Source of the DNA: Pseudocercospora fijiensis CIRAD86
Lineage: Eukaryota; Ascomycota; Dothideomycetes; Mycosphaerellales; Mycosphaerellaceae
Direction of reading: 5' to 3'
Assembly (NCBI RefSeq): GCF_000340215.1
Contig: NW_006921540.1
Span: 2,040,377-2,104,376, forward strand
Length of the DNA stretch: 64,000 bases
The notes under the pieces were generated by a model. That model did no database searches. It was not told the DNA's origin and was given only the letters and a program-made list of their open reading frames with translations. Within the stretch, counting starts at the first letter, position 1, and each line of letters begins with the position of its first letter. The translations under genes and the position numbers were made by a program. Of this stretch, positions 23,801 through 35,700 are shown piece by piece.

Positions 23801-24735
23801 GGAAGTAGGCAGCGGTCTTTGATAGTAATAGCGTTAAGCCTACGATAATTAATATATAGACGTAGGCTACTATCCTTCTTTGGTACGAACAGGATAGGGG
23901 CGCTAGCAGGGCTGTTACTGTACCGAATGCGACCGTTAGCTAGGTTTTCCTCTAGGTACTTACGTAACATAGCAAGCTCTCGTTTACTAAGGTTGTAGAG
24001 GGGGCTAAAAGGGACCTCCTTGCCCTCTATAATATCAATCTTATAATCTGTCTCTTTAAATATAGGCAATGTCGATGCTAAGTGGTGTTTAAATACATTA
24101 ATATAGGTTTCTCGAATAGGCTCCGGTATACGAGCAAGCTAATTAGGGTCTATGCTATTAGGGGGCACAGGCTTATCGTTATCGCCTAATAGGTCGACTA
24201 TTAGGTTAGCTGCGGCAGGTATTAGGTTGCCGATAAATAGGACCCTAATATCGTTAGGGCACTCGCTAACATTGATGTGTTTAATGTCCTCTTTCCTAGC
24301 GATTCTAAATCGCTACTATTGACTGCCTAAGTCTATAACTATAGCATAGTACTTGAGAACAGGGTTACTAATAACAATCTTAGATAGGAGGCTGTCTATG
24401 TCTACCGCGTAGGTAGTAAAGTTTAGTAGGCGCTTATTGCCGAGGTCGTCCTTTAGGGCTATATAGATATAGTAGGCCCTATAGGTCAAGTGCCGAGCGT
24501 TATTAAACTAAGCAAGGGTTAGCAGGTCAGTCCTAGGCAGTTGTCGAAGGTCTAATTGCTTAGCCAGGCGATGGCTAATAAGGGCGCTAACTGAATTTCC
24601 TAGATCTAGTATAACCTTAGTCTTATAGTTAGTATCGGGCCCGGATATAAGACAGGTACGAGTAATAGCTAGCACAATGTCGATGGTCTTACGCCGTACG
24701 AGGCTAACAGTTAGTGCGGCGCTTACTCTTTTTTC
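20840..24735 (-). pseudogene. pol of copy A: PR-RT-RNase H-IN-chromodomain
   Basis: Read right to left. A protease remnant lies at about 24615. The RT open piece of 152 codons (24069-23611) contains RLYINYRRLN, ILDIKDAYYR, GDEWKTAFR and FGLANAP. The active site at about 23555-23540 is an intact YLDD. The integrase core piece 22035-21820 has FIIGLP and the RFTKGARYIP segment. A chromodomain remnant lies at about 21020-20910. TAG/TAA interrupt all domains except the RT core, so this is the most recent or least RIP-exposed member of the family here. No frameshift was seen in the parts read. Confidence 0.92.
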
Positions 24736-26315
24736 GAAGGTTGGCCTATAGGGGTAGCGTTAGCTGCTAAGAGGTACTTTCGGTGCTTAGCGGCGGTACG
24801 GTCGATTCGGGCCTAGTCCTTAGGTTTATCGCATTAGCCTAGTAGATAGCTAGTGCTGTCACAATTGAAGCACTTTAACCCGGTTAGTAGACTGCCGTAG
24901 CTGTTATTGCTGCTATTGTTAGTCGAGCGGTTAGCATTGTAGGGATACGAGCCCCTTCTACGGCCCCTGTTACGGCCTCCTCTATATAGCCGTCGGCTAC
25001 GGCTTCTCTTACGGTCGTTGCTACTGTTCCTATTGTTAGCACTGTTGTTCTAGTAGGAACCTTAGTTTCCTCCGCGGCTACGATAGGTAGCTAGGCGTAT
25101 CTTAGATTCTAACCGTTATTAGAGCTATACTGTACGCTCTATAGTCTCGACTTCAACTATAAATTAAATGCGTATAAGATTGGTCTGTTTAAACACACGG
25201 CGGCGGTCCAATTTAAGGACTAATTCCTATCGCAATTTAGGGTATATTTCGGAAATCTAGATAGAGTCGGTCTTAGCTAGCAAATCGTCCTCGAGGGTCT
25301 TTAAATAGGCCTCAAATGAGCGAGCCGATTAATTAGTCTTTTGTTTAGCTCGAAGGTATTGGTCCTAAGCGTGTTATTGCCTTAGTATAGGGTTTCTAAG
25401 GGTGTCTAGTATAATGGTCTTGTAGTCTTGCTACTAAATAGCGGTCTAGTCGTAAAGGGAATCAAAATAGTTATCCTATATACGCTTTAGGTCGCTATTA
25501 ATGTACTGTATAGCGTATACGACTAAGGAATAGTCGTCTAGTAGCGCTCTTAGTACGTTGCGCTAGTTGAGCTTACAGTTACGGATATAGTCGTTGTACT
25601 GCTTTCGGCTAGAGCTATTAAATACGGTGCAGTCCTTAAGTTTAGCATCCTTCTTTTAGACTAGAACTAATAGCGAGGAAGGCCCTACTGTCGGCTTAGT
25701 ATTAGTTGTTAGGGCCTCCTAAAGGCGGCGAATCTCGAGGAGATTATCCTTTAGCTATTGTTCTTAACGTAGGGCAGTAAGCCTGTTTTAGGTGGCTTCT
25801 TAAAGTCTCGCCACTAGCTAGGGCCTAAAGGCTAGTTAGCTATATCGACGGTTGACAATATTATTAAGAATGTCGTCGACAGGCAATTCTAGGTCGTTAC
25901 CTAGAATTACAGGTTCTTCTTTAATAGGCTCTCCGGTAGGCCCTTTAGTAGGAGGCACTTTAGTAGGCACTTTAGCGGGAACTGTGCCACTAGCGTTGTT
26001 ATTGCTAGCGCTGCTAGCGGCAGTACGGTTGTTGTTGCTTCGTAATAAGCCCGCTATTGTAAGGGGTGACACTAATAATGTATTGTAGGCCCCTAAGATA
26101 CGGATGTAGCGGAATTAGTGGATATCGGCTTAGTGCGATTAACTCGGTATAATAGGCCGTATAGAAGGCCTTGCTTGATAATTGGTACGGTTGTTTCGAT
26201 AGAATAGTACGTATAGGTCCCGTTCTTCGGGCGCAATATAGTTAGATTAGTTATTGTAGCTATACCGCTAAAAGCTTGAAATAAGGACTATCTAGCTGCT
26301 GCCCTTAAAGGGTAG
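24723..26315 (-). pseudogene. gag of copy A (RIP-decayed)
   Basis: A frame begins at the PBS and ends at TAA (24725-24723) next to the A6-G run (minus strand, 24734-24728). The open piece 26072-25836 is the Asn/Ser/Ala-rich segment also seen in G2. The zinc-knuckle remnant (about 24870-24830) keeps the CCHC spacing, and its His is again Tyr. Pol follows in the -1 frame as in the other copies. Confidence 0.88.
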
Positions 26316-26326
26316 ATCGAATACTG
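26316..26326 (-). promoter_or_regulatory. Primer-binding site of copy A, complementary to its own LTR
   Basis: Minus strand CAGTATTCGAT, directly inside the 5' LTR; its LTR partner is at 26375-26385. The pairing is 10 of 11, the one mismatch being a C/T difference of the RIP type. This copy seems to show the unmutated first base of the site. Confidence 0.72.
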
Positions 26327-26522
26327 TATAAGAAGGGTATATTAGCAGGTAGATAGGGTGGTAGTAGGTACGAGTAGTATTCGATAAGGATCTAGGAGGA
26401 GAGGGAGGAAGGCAGGAGAGTTGGCCTAACGCCAAGCGCCAAGCCCTGCCTAAGGCACTAAGACCCTAGCTTCACTCGGCCTAATCACATGCTAATCACG
26501 TATAGCCTCTTTAGCTCTAACA
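26327..26522 (-). repeat. 5' LTR of copy A
   Basis: 196 bp; differs from 19373-19568 only by transitions. Followed by CCTTT. Confidence 0.94.
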
Positions 26523-26527
26523 CCTTT

Positions 26528-29269
26528 CTACGGCTTCGCGATGCTCCGGTATTAGGTTAGAACTGAATTAGGATACTACTCCTACTGCCTTAGCGATATC
26601 TAGCCGTGTTTCGATTATTACGTAGTTTAAAGATCCCACTTTAGACTAGTAGAGTCGTATCTCGTTAATCGGTAACAGAGTTCCTTAGTTCTTAAGAAAC
26701 TTCTATCTTAAGTCTATTAGCGTAGAGAAACTTCTCCTACTATTCTAAAGCCTAAAGCGTTCTACGATTTGCGTAATATAGTTTAACTAATAAAGATAAA
26801 TGTCTCTATTTTCTCGCTAGTAAACGTGTATCCCTAAGTAGTATATATATTTGCCGAGGTCTGTTATCTAGAATTTCTAGGACAGTTGTCTCTTAGTTTA
26901 TTCGATATGTTTCTCGTTAGGACTAAAAATAAGGAGGTCGTCGACGTAGACGGTTATATATATACCGTCTAGGTGTTTAAAAACTAATTAATCGTTCTCG
27001 TAGGCCTTCTAGCCGATAGATTCTAGATAGACTCTTAGGTAAAGGTACTAGAGTCGAGGAGATTGTTTTAGTCTATAGAGCGATTTATTAAGCTTTAGGA
27101 CTATACTATCGGGTACCGGATATCCCTTAGGTAGCTCGATATAGACTTTATAATCTATTATCCCGTTAAGAAAGGCGGTCTTAATATCTATTTAATAACA
27201 CTTCTAACTATACTTAGCTTATACTACGAATATAAGTCGGTAGGATAGTGCCTTAACTACTAACGCGTAGGTCTTATCGAAGTCTAGTCTATAGATCTAA
27301 GTATAACCCTTTACGACGAACCTTGCCTTATATTTAGCAATAGCTCTATTTGCCGCTATCTTTCGCTTAAAAACCTATCTAGATCTAAGAACCTTACGAT
27401 CGGTCGGTCTTAGGGTAAGGACCTAGGTATCGTTTTCGATAAAACTAGTATATTCCTCGTCTATAGCTTACTCCTACTATTCTACGTCTACTATATTAAG
27501 GGCTTACTTACGATTCTATAGTTCTAGTCCGTAGGCCTTGTAGGCTTATATAAGGATGCATTCTATTTGTCGCTCGAATTTCTCGGATACTTTTCTTACT
27601 CGGCGATTCGGACTATTATAACGAGACTGTTTCGATTCTAGTATAGGGTCTTAGAGAATATCGGGGCTCGTTCCTTCGCTATATTCTATTCGTATTCGGA
27701 AACTAGTCTTAGTAGCTAGTTTATTAGATTCGGCTAATATAGTACTAGTTGCTACTATATCGCTATAGGATACTATAGCGATAGTTGCGCTACGAAGTCG
27801 CGGGTCGAGATTCGGGTCGTTATCGTCTTTATCGTCGTCCTTCCGATACCTAAAGCGGTCGAATTTAGATAGCGCTTTACCTAGTTGTTCGGCACCCTAG
27901 AGGAGATCGAGAAGACTACCGTCGAGAGAATTAGCTTAGCCCTCTTCTTCGTCGCTTTCGGATTTATTAGTAACGGTAATTTTCGGGATATTCTCGTAAC
28001 GCTTGTCTAGAGGGGTCCCGTATAAGTAAGTTCGAATCGTATTATTATCTATCTAGTACCTATACGTAGTATAGTCGAGTTTAGTGCATTCTCTATAAGG
28101 GAATTTCCCGTTATAATTAATAGTTTTGCTAAAAAGTTTCTAGTTTCTTTTAGTATACGTTTTATATAAGCTATTATAAGCAAGTACTTCTTCTTCTTCG
28201 TATTAGAGAAACCTAGAGGGTATAGTCGCTAGCCGTATATTCTAATTGTAGCCTTAGGTGCCTTTATTACGGATGTTAGGATTAATTAAATAGCGTATAG
28301 CCGATCTCTCGTCTATATAGAAGTTATACGAGATAGGGAGTTTGCTATTCTAGTAGTTGTTTAACCTAATTTCTAGCCGTTCTAGTATAGCTTTTTATAT
28401 TCGTTAGTAGGAAGTGTAAGGTCCGGGTTACCTAGAACATATTAGTTAAGAATGCTAGTATTCGGTGCATTTCTTAAGATCTTATATAACTAGGTCGACA
28501 ATTGGTCTAATGCGGTTATAGACGGCTTATCGAAGGGTTTTATCGTAAACACCTAGGTAGGTCTGTTCTTATTCCGCTCTATTCCGCTATATATATCTAG
28601 CAACAAGTCTCTAAAGAGATACAATTTCTCTGCCGCACGTCGGATCGAGAGTAGCCGGATCTAGATGTGTGTTAATGTATTTTTGGTATAATGTAACGCG
28701 TATACTATTGCCGTACGCGAACTGTAGTCGTCCGAGACCGAGCTCGTCTAGATGCTTGTTAACCTATAGTAGTGTAACGAGTTCTTCCGTTTAGTAGTTA
28801 AGCTAGCAAATTAAACCGCAATCCCTTAGGGATTAAATGCATAGCTAGAGTTTCGAGATACTTAAGGAGTTAGAGAATTCGGGAAGCTAATTAAGTGTCT
28901 TAAGTAGTTCTACGTACAGTTAAGCTAGACTAGCTTTAATATAATCGATTAGCATTCGCTCTAGTTTGTTTGTCTACTTGAAATTCCTAGACTTTACGTA
29001 ATATAGTCGTTCGATCGCTCCCTCTTTTTAAAGTTTACTAATACGTTATCGGACTACTATTAAGGTTAGTCCGTCGGAGAATTCGGGTATCTTCGAGAGT
29101 TCGTTAAGTAGTTACAGAATCCTGCCTTTATCGCTAGTTAAGTAGGGCCTAGAGGAGGCGTTATATCGGTCGATTAGGATTTGCTCTCTCTTAGGTATCT
29201 ATCGGAACTTTTTCTAATTAACTATATTTGCTTATACTCGGTAGATTAGATTGAAGTAGGGTAACGTTT
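26528..29269 (-). pseudogene. Copia pol, middle: IN-RT linker region, RT, RNase H start (RIP-decayed)
   Basis: Read right to left. From 29264 down to about 28000 a single frame of some 420 codons with TAG/TAA but no frameshift follows the integrase, then an acidic linker, then RT from about 27480 (KARFVVKGYTQIY, IDIKTAFLNG). The RT active site YVDDLLIF at about 26951-26928 is intact, and the RNase H start follows. Codon phase is the same at 29264 and at the YVDD box, so the linker belongs to the same polyprotein. I do not recognise the linker; copia pols usually have only a short variable stretch here. Element B sits at its upstream edge. Confidence 0.85.
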
Positions 29270-29383
29270 TGTTACGGCAGGGACGGTACGCTAGCTAAGC
29301 CCGGTATATACTTTCCGTAGAACCGTAGATACTTACCCTAATACTATACTATAGCTAACCTACTAATCGTCCCTCGCGTAACA
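29270..29383 (+). repeat. 5' LTR of element B (114 bp)
   Basis: TGTTACGGCAGGG...CGCGTAACA; five transitions separate it from the 3' copy. The ends CAGGGACGG and CGTCCCTCG give a near-terminal inverted look. Confidence 0.95.
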
Positions 29384-29793
29384 ATTAGTAGCTTTGCTTT
29401 AGTTGGATCCAGATCCGTTTAAACAGTACCTAAGTACTAGACGAACGGGTACCTTAAAAAACTAAGAAACGCGACCGCGAGGTCCCGTACTAGCGGCACC
29501 GACCTACCTACCTAACTATAACAACTACCTACGCTCGATATAGATACGATTACGATAGTCCTCTAAATTCCGCACATTATCTTCCGCATACATACAGCTA
29601 TATACCGATAGCCCTCTAATCGACAGCGCCCTATAGCCCTCTAATCGCTAGACTAGGCGGCCCGCCTTCCTTATCTAGGTTTGTTTACTCTATACTAGCA
29701 CCTACCGAAGCGGGCACCGGTCGAGGCAAGAGCCTATAAGCACCCTAACAGTTTCCCGACTTTAGTCTAGTTCCTTAACTCTATACTTATCCT
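29384..29793 (+). other. Leader of element B
   Basis: 410 bases between LTR and the first sustained frame. No primer-binding site complementary to the LTR or obviously to a tRNA is adjacent to the LTR; TGGATCCAG at about 29404 is 20 bases away and only a weak candidate. No coding frame is evident. Confidence 0.5.
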
Positions 29794-32700
29794 ATATTTT
29801 TACAAGATTACCGAGCCTACGCTTATTCTACAAATACGCTAGCTTCCGTATGCCCCGATTTAGACGCCTACTCGTTAAACATCGCTTTTTGCTTTAAGGA
29901 GTTCTTAGCTAACGCCGGTTACGCTAAGTTAGTATACTAGAAGCAAAGAGACCCGCTTATAGCAATCGTTACGAAAATTACTACGCATTATTAGCCCTTA
30001 GAAGAATATATACTACGAAAACTCTCGGACACTAGAGGCGGTACTACCCTCGGTTTCCCTTAGGATTAGGCAGTTAACCGCTCTTTAGTTACGGCAGCAG
30101 CGAAGACGCTACTTGCTCTCTATAACGAACTTGCAGTTTTAGATACGATAGGACCTAACGACTTAGCGGCTCCTACTCCGGAACTAGCACTACCCTTACT
30201 AGATACAGTAGTGCCTATAAGTCTAAGTCTGGACACTAGCCTATAGCTACGTCGCCGTCGGACTATTTTAGCAGCTAGTATACGACGAGTTACGTATATA
30301 CGTTATAGGTCCTTACCGATTGTGTTCCCCCTAGGCCTACGAGAACTTAGTGCCTTAGAGCTGTCGGTCCCGAGTAGTCCTAATCTGTCCTCGCCGGTTT
30401 TAGTCGGCCCTAAGTAGTAGAGTCCTAAATAGCAGGGTCCTAAGCAACACGGTCCTAAGCCCGAGTACTAGGATACGGAGTAGTAGAGTCCTAATTAGTA
30501 AGCTCCGGAGCAATAGAGCCCTAAGCCCGAGCAGTAGGAGCTTCCGGCTACGAGTAGTCTAGAGTCCCTTTTATTAGGTACTAAGCCTTACTAAGAGTCC
30601 TCTCTATTAGGTCCTAAGCTTTAGTATCGAGGTCCCGAGACATAGTAGTAAGGACCCTAACAACGAGAGCCGTCAATCCTACCCGCTTCTACTAAAGACA
30701 TAGCCGACATGTCCTAAAATATAGACCTAGAATTCTAGCGTACGGACTTAGTATACGTAGAACCTAGTGTCGAGCGAGACCTACCTTCTCGATAGTAGAT
30801 ATAGCGCTATAATAGGTTAGTCGACGCTTTCCTAGGTACGGAGGCTAGGCGTCTAGTCGCGGACCGCTAGCGTATACGTAATACTAGCGTAGGACTATCC
30901 TCCTAAAACTAGCGAAACGGCAAGTAGCTAGCTTACGACAATCCCTAGCCTTAACGCCTATAAGAAGGCGCGCTACGCGAAGTTCTAGTACGCGAGAACT
31001 AGAACGCCGCTAGCGCTAACGCGGCCGCTAAAGACGCTAACGGCGAAATCCTAAACGCCGCTAACCTAGCCGTTCTACGTAATAAGATACGCTAGCTATT
31101 TAGACAACTGTCGAATTAACAAGTTATCTAAATATAGCAACTTAGGGATAAAATTAGGGACGAGATCGACTAGTTACGCTAGAGTATCCCTTCGAGCTTA
31201 GTATAAGACAGGCTAGACACTAGAAGAGCTAAGCGCCTCGCGCGTATAGGTTTAAATAAACAGGTTCTATATAAACAAGTTCTATTAGCCCTACTGCCTA
31301 ACCTAGTTAAGGCCTAGCCTTATTAGTTACGCCGTAACGTAACACGCAACGCCGAGGCTAGACAACGCCGCTATAGCTAAGGCGGTGCGGCTAGCGGAGG
31401 GCCTCTAAGCCCGAGCCTAGGTAATTCTAGTACCTAAGGCGGGAACTTTAGCCCTCGAGGTTACCGCTTTAACCCGTACTATATCGATAACTTTCAGTTT
31501 AGCCGCTTACCCTATTATAGCCCGTAGCGTTCTTAGCGCTTAGAGAGGTTCGACCCGATAGATATCGGGTACTTCTACCCCGACGCCCTATACGCGGACT
31601 TAGATAGCTAGGACATCTATACGTACGGTAACAAGGTTACATTTACCTTAGTATATCTGTTCTTAGACGCAGCTTGCGACTACGCGGCGGTCAATTACGC
31701 CCGTATAGTGCGTACTTAGCTTACGAAGTGCCTACGTAGAGCCGTATAGCAATAGTTTATCTACGAGCTAACGAGTAACGACTGCGACACTATCCGCGGA
31801 GGAGAGGGCATTAAGCGCTAGTATAAGGCACTAAGGGACAAGTTTAGCAGATCTATCGTCGAGGCCTAGGACAAGCTATACGCCGAATCCTATATAGTAT
31901 AGGACGTACGTAACCGCAGAGCACCCTAGCAATTTATTATAAACTGCATCCGCTACGTACGTAAGGCAGGTCTCGAGACAGACCCTAACAGACCGTACGC
32001 CCTTCTCTGCTAGGTATAGTTACGATTCGAGCCCCGCCTATAGGACAAGCTCGACAAGCCTTTGCTAAGCGATACGATTTATACTTTCATACGAGCTATT
32101 AAAGACAAGTATAAAGTATAGTGCCGCAGATATACACAGTCCGATAGCTACGGTATAGTACGAGGCCGTAATAGATATAACGGTAAGTTACAATACCGAA
32201 ACGCTCGCAATAGCGACCGGTACGCCGATTCTTCGGGCGCGTATCGCGATACTTCTAGTCGCGGGTACGCTAGTAGGTTCGACGATCGGTACGCCGTAGC
32301 AGTACGCAGATATCGCGACAATTTAGGTCGCGGTTACGCCGGCGGCTACGGCAATAAGCGCCCTAGAAATAGTAGCTATACTAATTAAAACTAGTATTAG
32401 CGCCGGGATTAAGGAAACGATAGGCAAGCCCTAGCGGGGGAGGGACGCTAAAAAGAGTACGTTTCTAACCGTAATAATCGGGTAGAGCTACGTAACAATA
32501 ATCGGGGCTACGACGCACGCGGTAGCAAGAATGCTAATCGTAGACGACGATAAGATAGGGGTACGCGAAACGACGTACGCGATACCTAGGGTTAGTAAGA
32601 ACGCGGCCGCTAAGGCAATAAGGCCCCGCGCAACTATTACGCTAATAAGCAGGTACCGGAGCCTCTAGTCGAAGAGCCTGTATCTACTCTATAGCCGCGT

Positions 32701-35700
32701 TTATACTTACGCCTACGATCTAGCTTACGCTACTCGACGAGGCTAGTAAGCCCGTACTCCGTGCCGGCGTACTTTAACGACTAGGTAGACATCTACTACG
32801 GATTAGACGACGTAGATAATAACGCCTCTTTATAAGACTCCGTATTAGTATACTATAGCGAAGTGCCGCTACTATCCCTCTTTTCCCTATACGTCGGCAA
32901 GTACCTTCCTCTAGCTATAGAACCCTTCGCTACGATACAGCCTTTAAAGTTCTTATACTTAAATTGTAGCGCGAAGTTCGATAGCAACAATCTCTTATAG
33001 GACTATAGGCGTACTAAGCACGCTACGGAGCTAACGCCTAAGAAGGATAGCGTAGAGGAGGACGCTAGGCTTATTAAGTCCGCTATATTGCTAAAGGTTA
33101 AGGGAGGATACGCGTTTCGAAGCTATTATTATCTACGTATAGTCGTACGCCTATAGAAGGACGGTACGGAATACGCGGTTTGCCTAGATACTAGCGCTAC
33201 CGTATTACTTATCGACGAAGCCTTCCTACGCTAGACGCGCCTAGACATCGAGCGCAAGCGTCTAGTAGCCCTACTTAAGGTTAAAGGCGTAGAATTAACG
33301 GACATTACTAAGTACGTAGACCTCGATTTTTAGGTACCGGGAATCGTTAAGGGCTCTAAGGTTATCGCCTATATGCGGCATAAGGTGCACGTCGTTAAGG
33401 AGCTTAGCGCTAAGTTCCTTATAGCGATAGACATTATCGGCCCGGAGGGCATTAAAATTAATGTACTATACCGTACCGCGACAATTAATTCTTGTAAAAA
33501 AGCGAAGATTCCCCTGCTAGTAGGCCGCAAAGATTACGTTAAGTTCCGCATAGTTATATACTCCGGCGATAAGAACGTCGTTCTAGCACCGTAGACTATA
33601 ACCTTAGTGCCTATCTAGTTTAGAATAGACCTTCCTATAGATCGAGACGTAGCCTTCTACCCGCAAAACTAGGAGCTTAAGAACAAAGCCCTAACTATCT
33701 ACGCCGCCGTCGTAGACGCCGTAGTAAATTTCGTATAGGTCCGCAACGATATAGATTAGCTATAGACGCTGCTGCGATATACAAAGATAGGGTATATACG
33801 CGAGTGTAACTACTACGGCTACTACTATATCGCGCCTAAAGATTACGGCGCAGCCGGCCTTCCGCTACCGAACCTGCCGAACCTTATAAAAGAGACCTAG
33901 CTTTTTAATAGCGTAACGGCCTATAGTACTAAAGAGTAGGTACAACTTATCGAGGCTATAGTAAAGAAGCACGAGGACCTATAGAAGGACAAGGGCACTA
34001 CGGTAGACATTCCTAAGTCTAACTACCTAGAAGTTACGCTAAAGCTAGGCTATAAGAACGATAAAGTTCCTATAGTAGCGTACCTACTCTGCGCCCCCGA
34101 TAAAGAAGTCGTAAACAAGACGTTCGACCCGCTATACGTATAAGGAAAGATGTCCTTTACTACTAAGCCTACCTAATTTAGGTTCCTAGTCTTCGTAGTC
34201 TAGAAAACAACGATAGTAGACGGCAAGCTAGTCCGTAAAGGACGTGTAGTCGTAGACATTAGAGGCCTAAACAAAATCACAGTTAAGGATTCTTATCCGC
34301 TCCCTAGATAAGAGGACATTATTAAGGCACTACGCGGCTCGACTTATATTATAACGGTAGACGCGGTATCGTTTTTCTATTAATAGGTAGTAGCCGAGAA
34401 GGACCGTAGCAAATTCGCGATTAATAGCTACCGCGGCTAGGAACAGATACATATAGCTATTATAGGTTTCTCGAATAGCGTATAACATATCTAGCGCTAG
34501 CTTAATAAGATCCTTAAGCGACACAAATCCTACTACCGTACTTATATCGACGACATTGTTATCTACTCCCGTACCTTCGACGAGCACCTATAGTATCTAA
34601 ACGCCGTATTCGAGTGCCTAGCAGGCAAGAATATTAGTATCGCACCGTATAAGTCATTCCTCGCGTATCTATCTATAAAGCTTTTAGGCTAACGAGTGTT
34701 AGGACTAGGATATACTACTTATAAGGAAAAGGTCTAGGCTATCCTAGACTTGAAATTCCCTACGACGCTCAAGGACATCGAATTTTATTTAGGACTAACT
34801 AGCTAGCAACGCTAGCATATTCTATACTACTCTACGATTACGATGCTATTCGAGAATCGCAAGAAGGAGCTCTTACGCCTTAGCCTAGCTAATAAAGGAA
34901 ATAAGCGCAAACGCTACGCTATAAGGACCCTAGCTTTCGACTCCGATAAATCGCTAGAAACCGAGTACAAGGCCTTCGATATCCTTAGACAGATGTACCG
35001 TAATATTAAGTTCTCCTATTACGCGGACCCTAATCGCCCTATATATATCGACCTAGATGCCTATATAGGAGGATTCGTAGCGGTAGTATACTACGTTAAG
35101 GGAGATCTAGAGCCGACTATCGAGAATAGCAAGGCCGCACGCTTCCCGGTAGATTAGGTACAAGTTATTATATACCTTAGCAAAGCCCTTACGGACGTCG
35201 AAAAGCGGTACCTAGCTACCGAGCTTAAGGTTAGCGGACTAGTCTAGATAGCGCGGAAGGCACGAATAATCCTATAGGCGGCACGCAAGCCGGTATATGT
35301 ATTTTCCGACTATATTGCGGCCCTAGGTATTACTACGGCAGCGAGCCTAGCGACGACTACGTCTACGGACAAGCTCAACCTCCGTCTAGTACGAGCTAGT
35401 TAGTACCTCTCTTAGTACCCTAAGCTTAAGGTGCACTACCGCCTAGGACGCCTTTATAGAATACTAGACGCCTTAAGTAGGCTCGTAGCGGATCTTAACC
35501 GGGCAGTAGATCAAGTATACGATATACTAGATCCCCTAGTATACGACAATCCGGCGCCCGCGAATAATGTAATCGACGCGTACTATATATACCTATACGA
35601 AAGCGAAGGTGCGATTTGCTTTTACGCTACTATAATCGACGAGCACTCCGGCCGAACGTACACCTCTAACGAGCCTATAGTTTTCTACTCCGTACTCGTA

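Larger units (their letters stand above)
19373..26522 (-). mobile_element. Ty3/gypsy chromovirus copy A (minus), nested in copia RNase H
   Basis: A complete 7,150-bp element with 196-bp LTRs and the target duplication CCTTT at 19368-19372 and 26523-26527. The copia RNase H frame (HREAVERVINYL-like) reads across the insertion site. It is the least RIP-damaged chromovirus of the window: it keeps YLDD in RT, the GDEW Trp, and the longest open RT piece. LTR differences are transitions only. Confidence 0.95.

Noticed and set aside
29404..29417. TGGATCCAGATCCG as a tRNA primer-binding site of element B
   Set aside because: It is 20 bases from the LTR end and I cannot match it to a tRNA 3' end from the sequence alone.
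33373..33594. Short open pieces inside element B (also 34843, 35431, 36973) as separate genes
   Set aside because: All are in the same phase and are fragments of one gag-pol frame between RIP-made stops.
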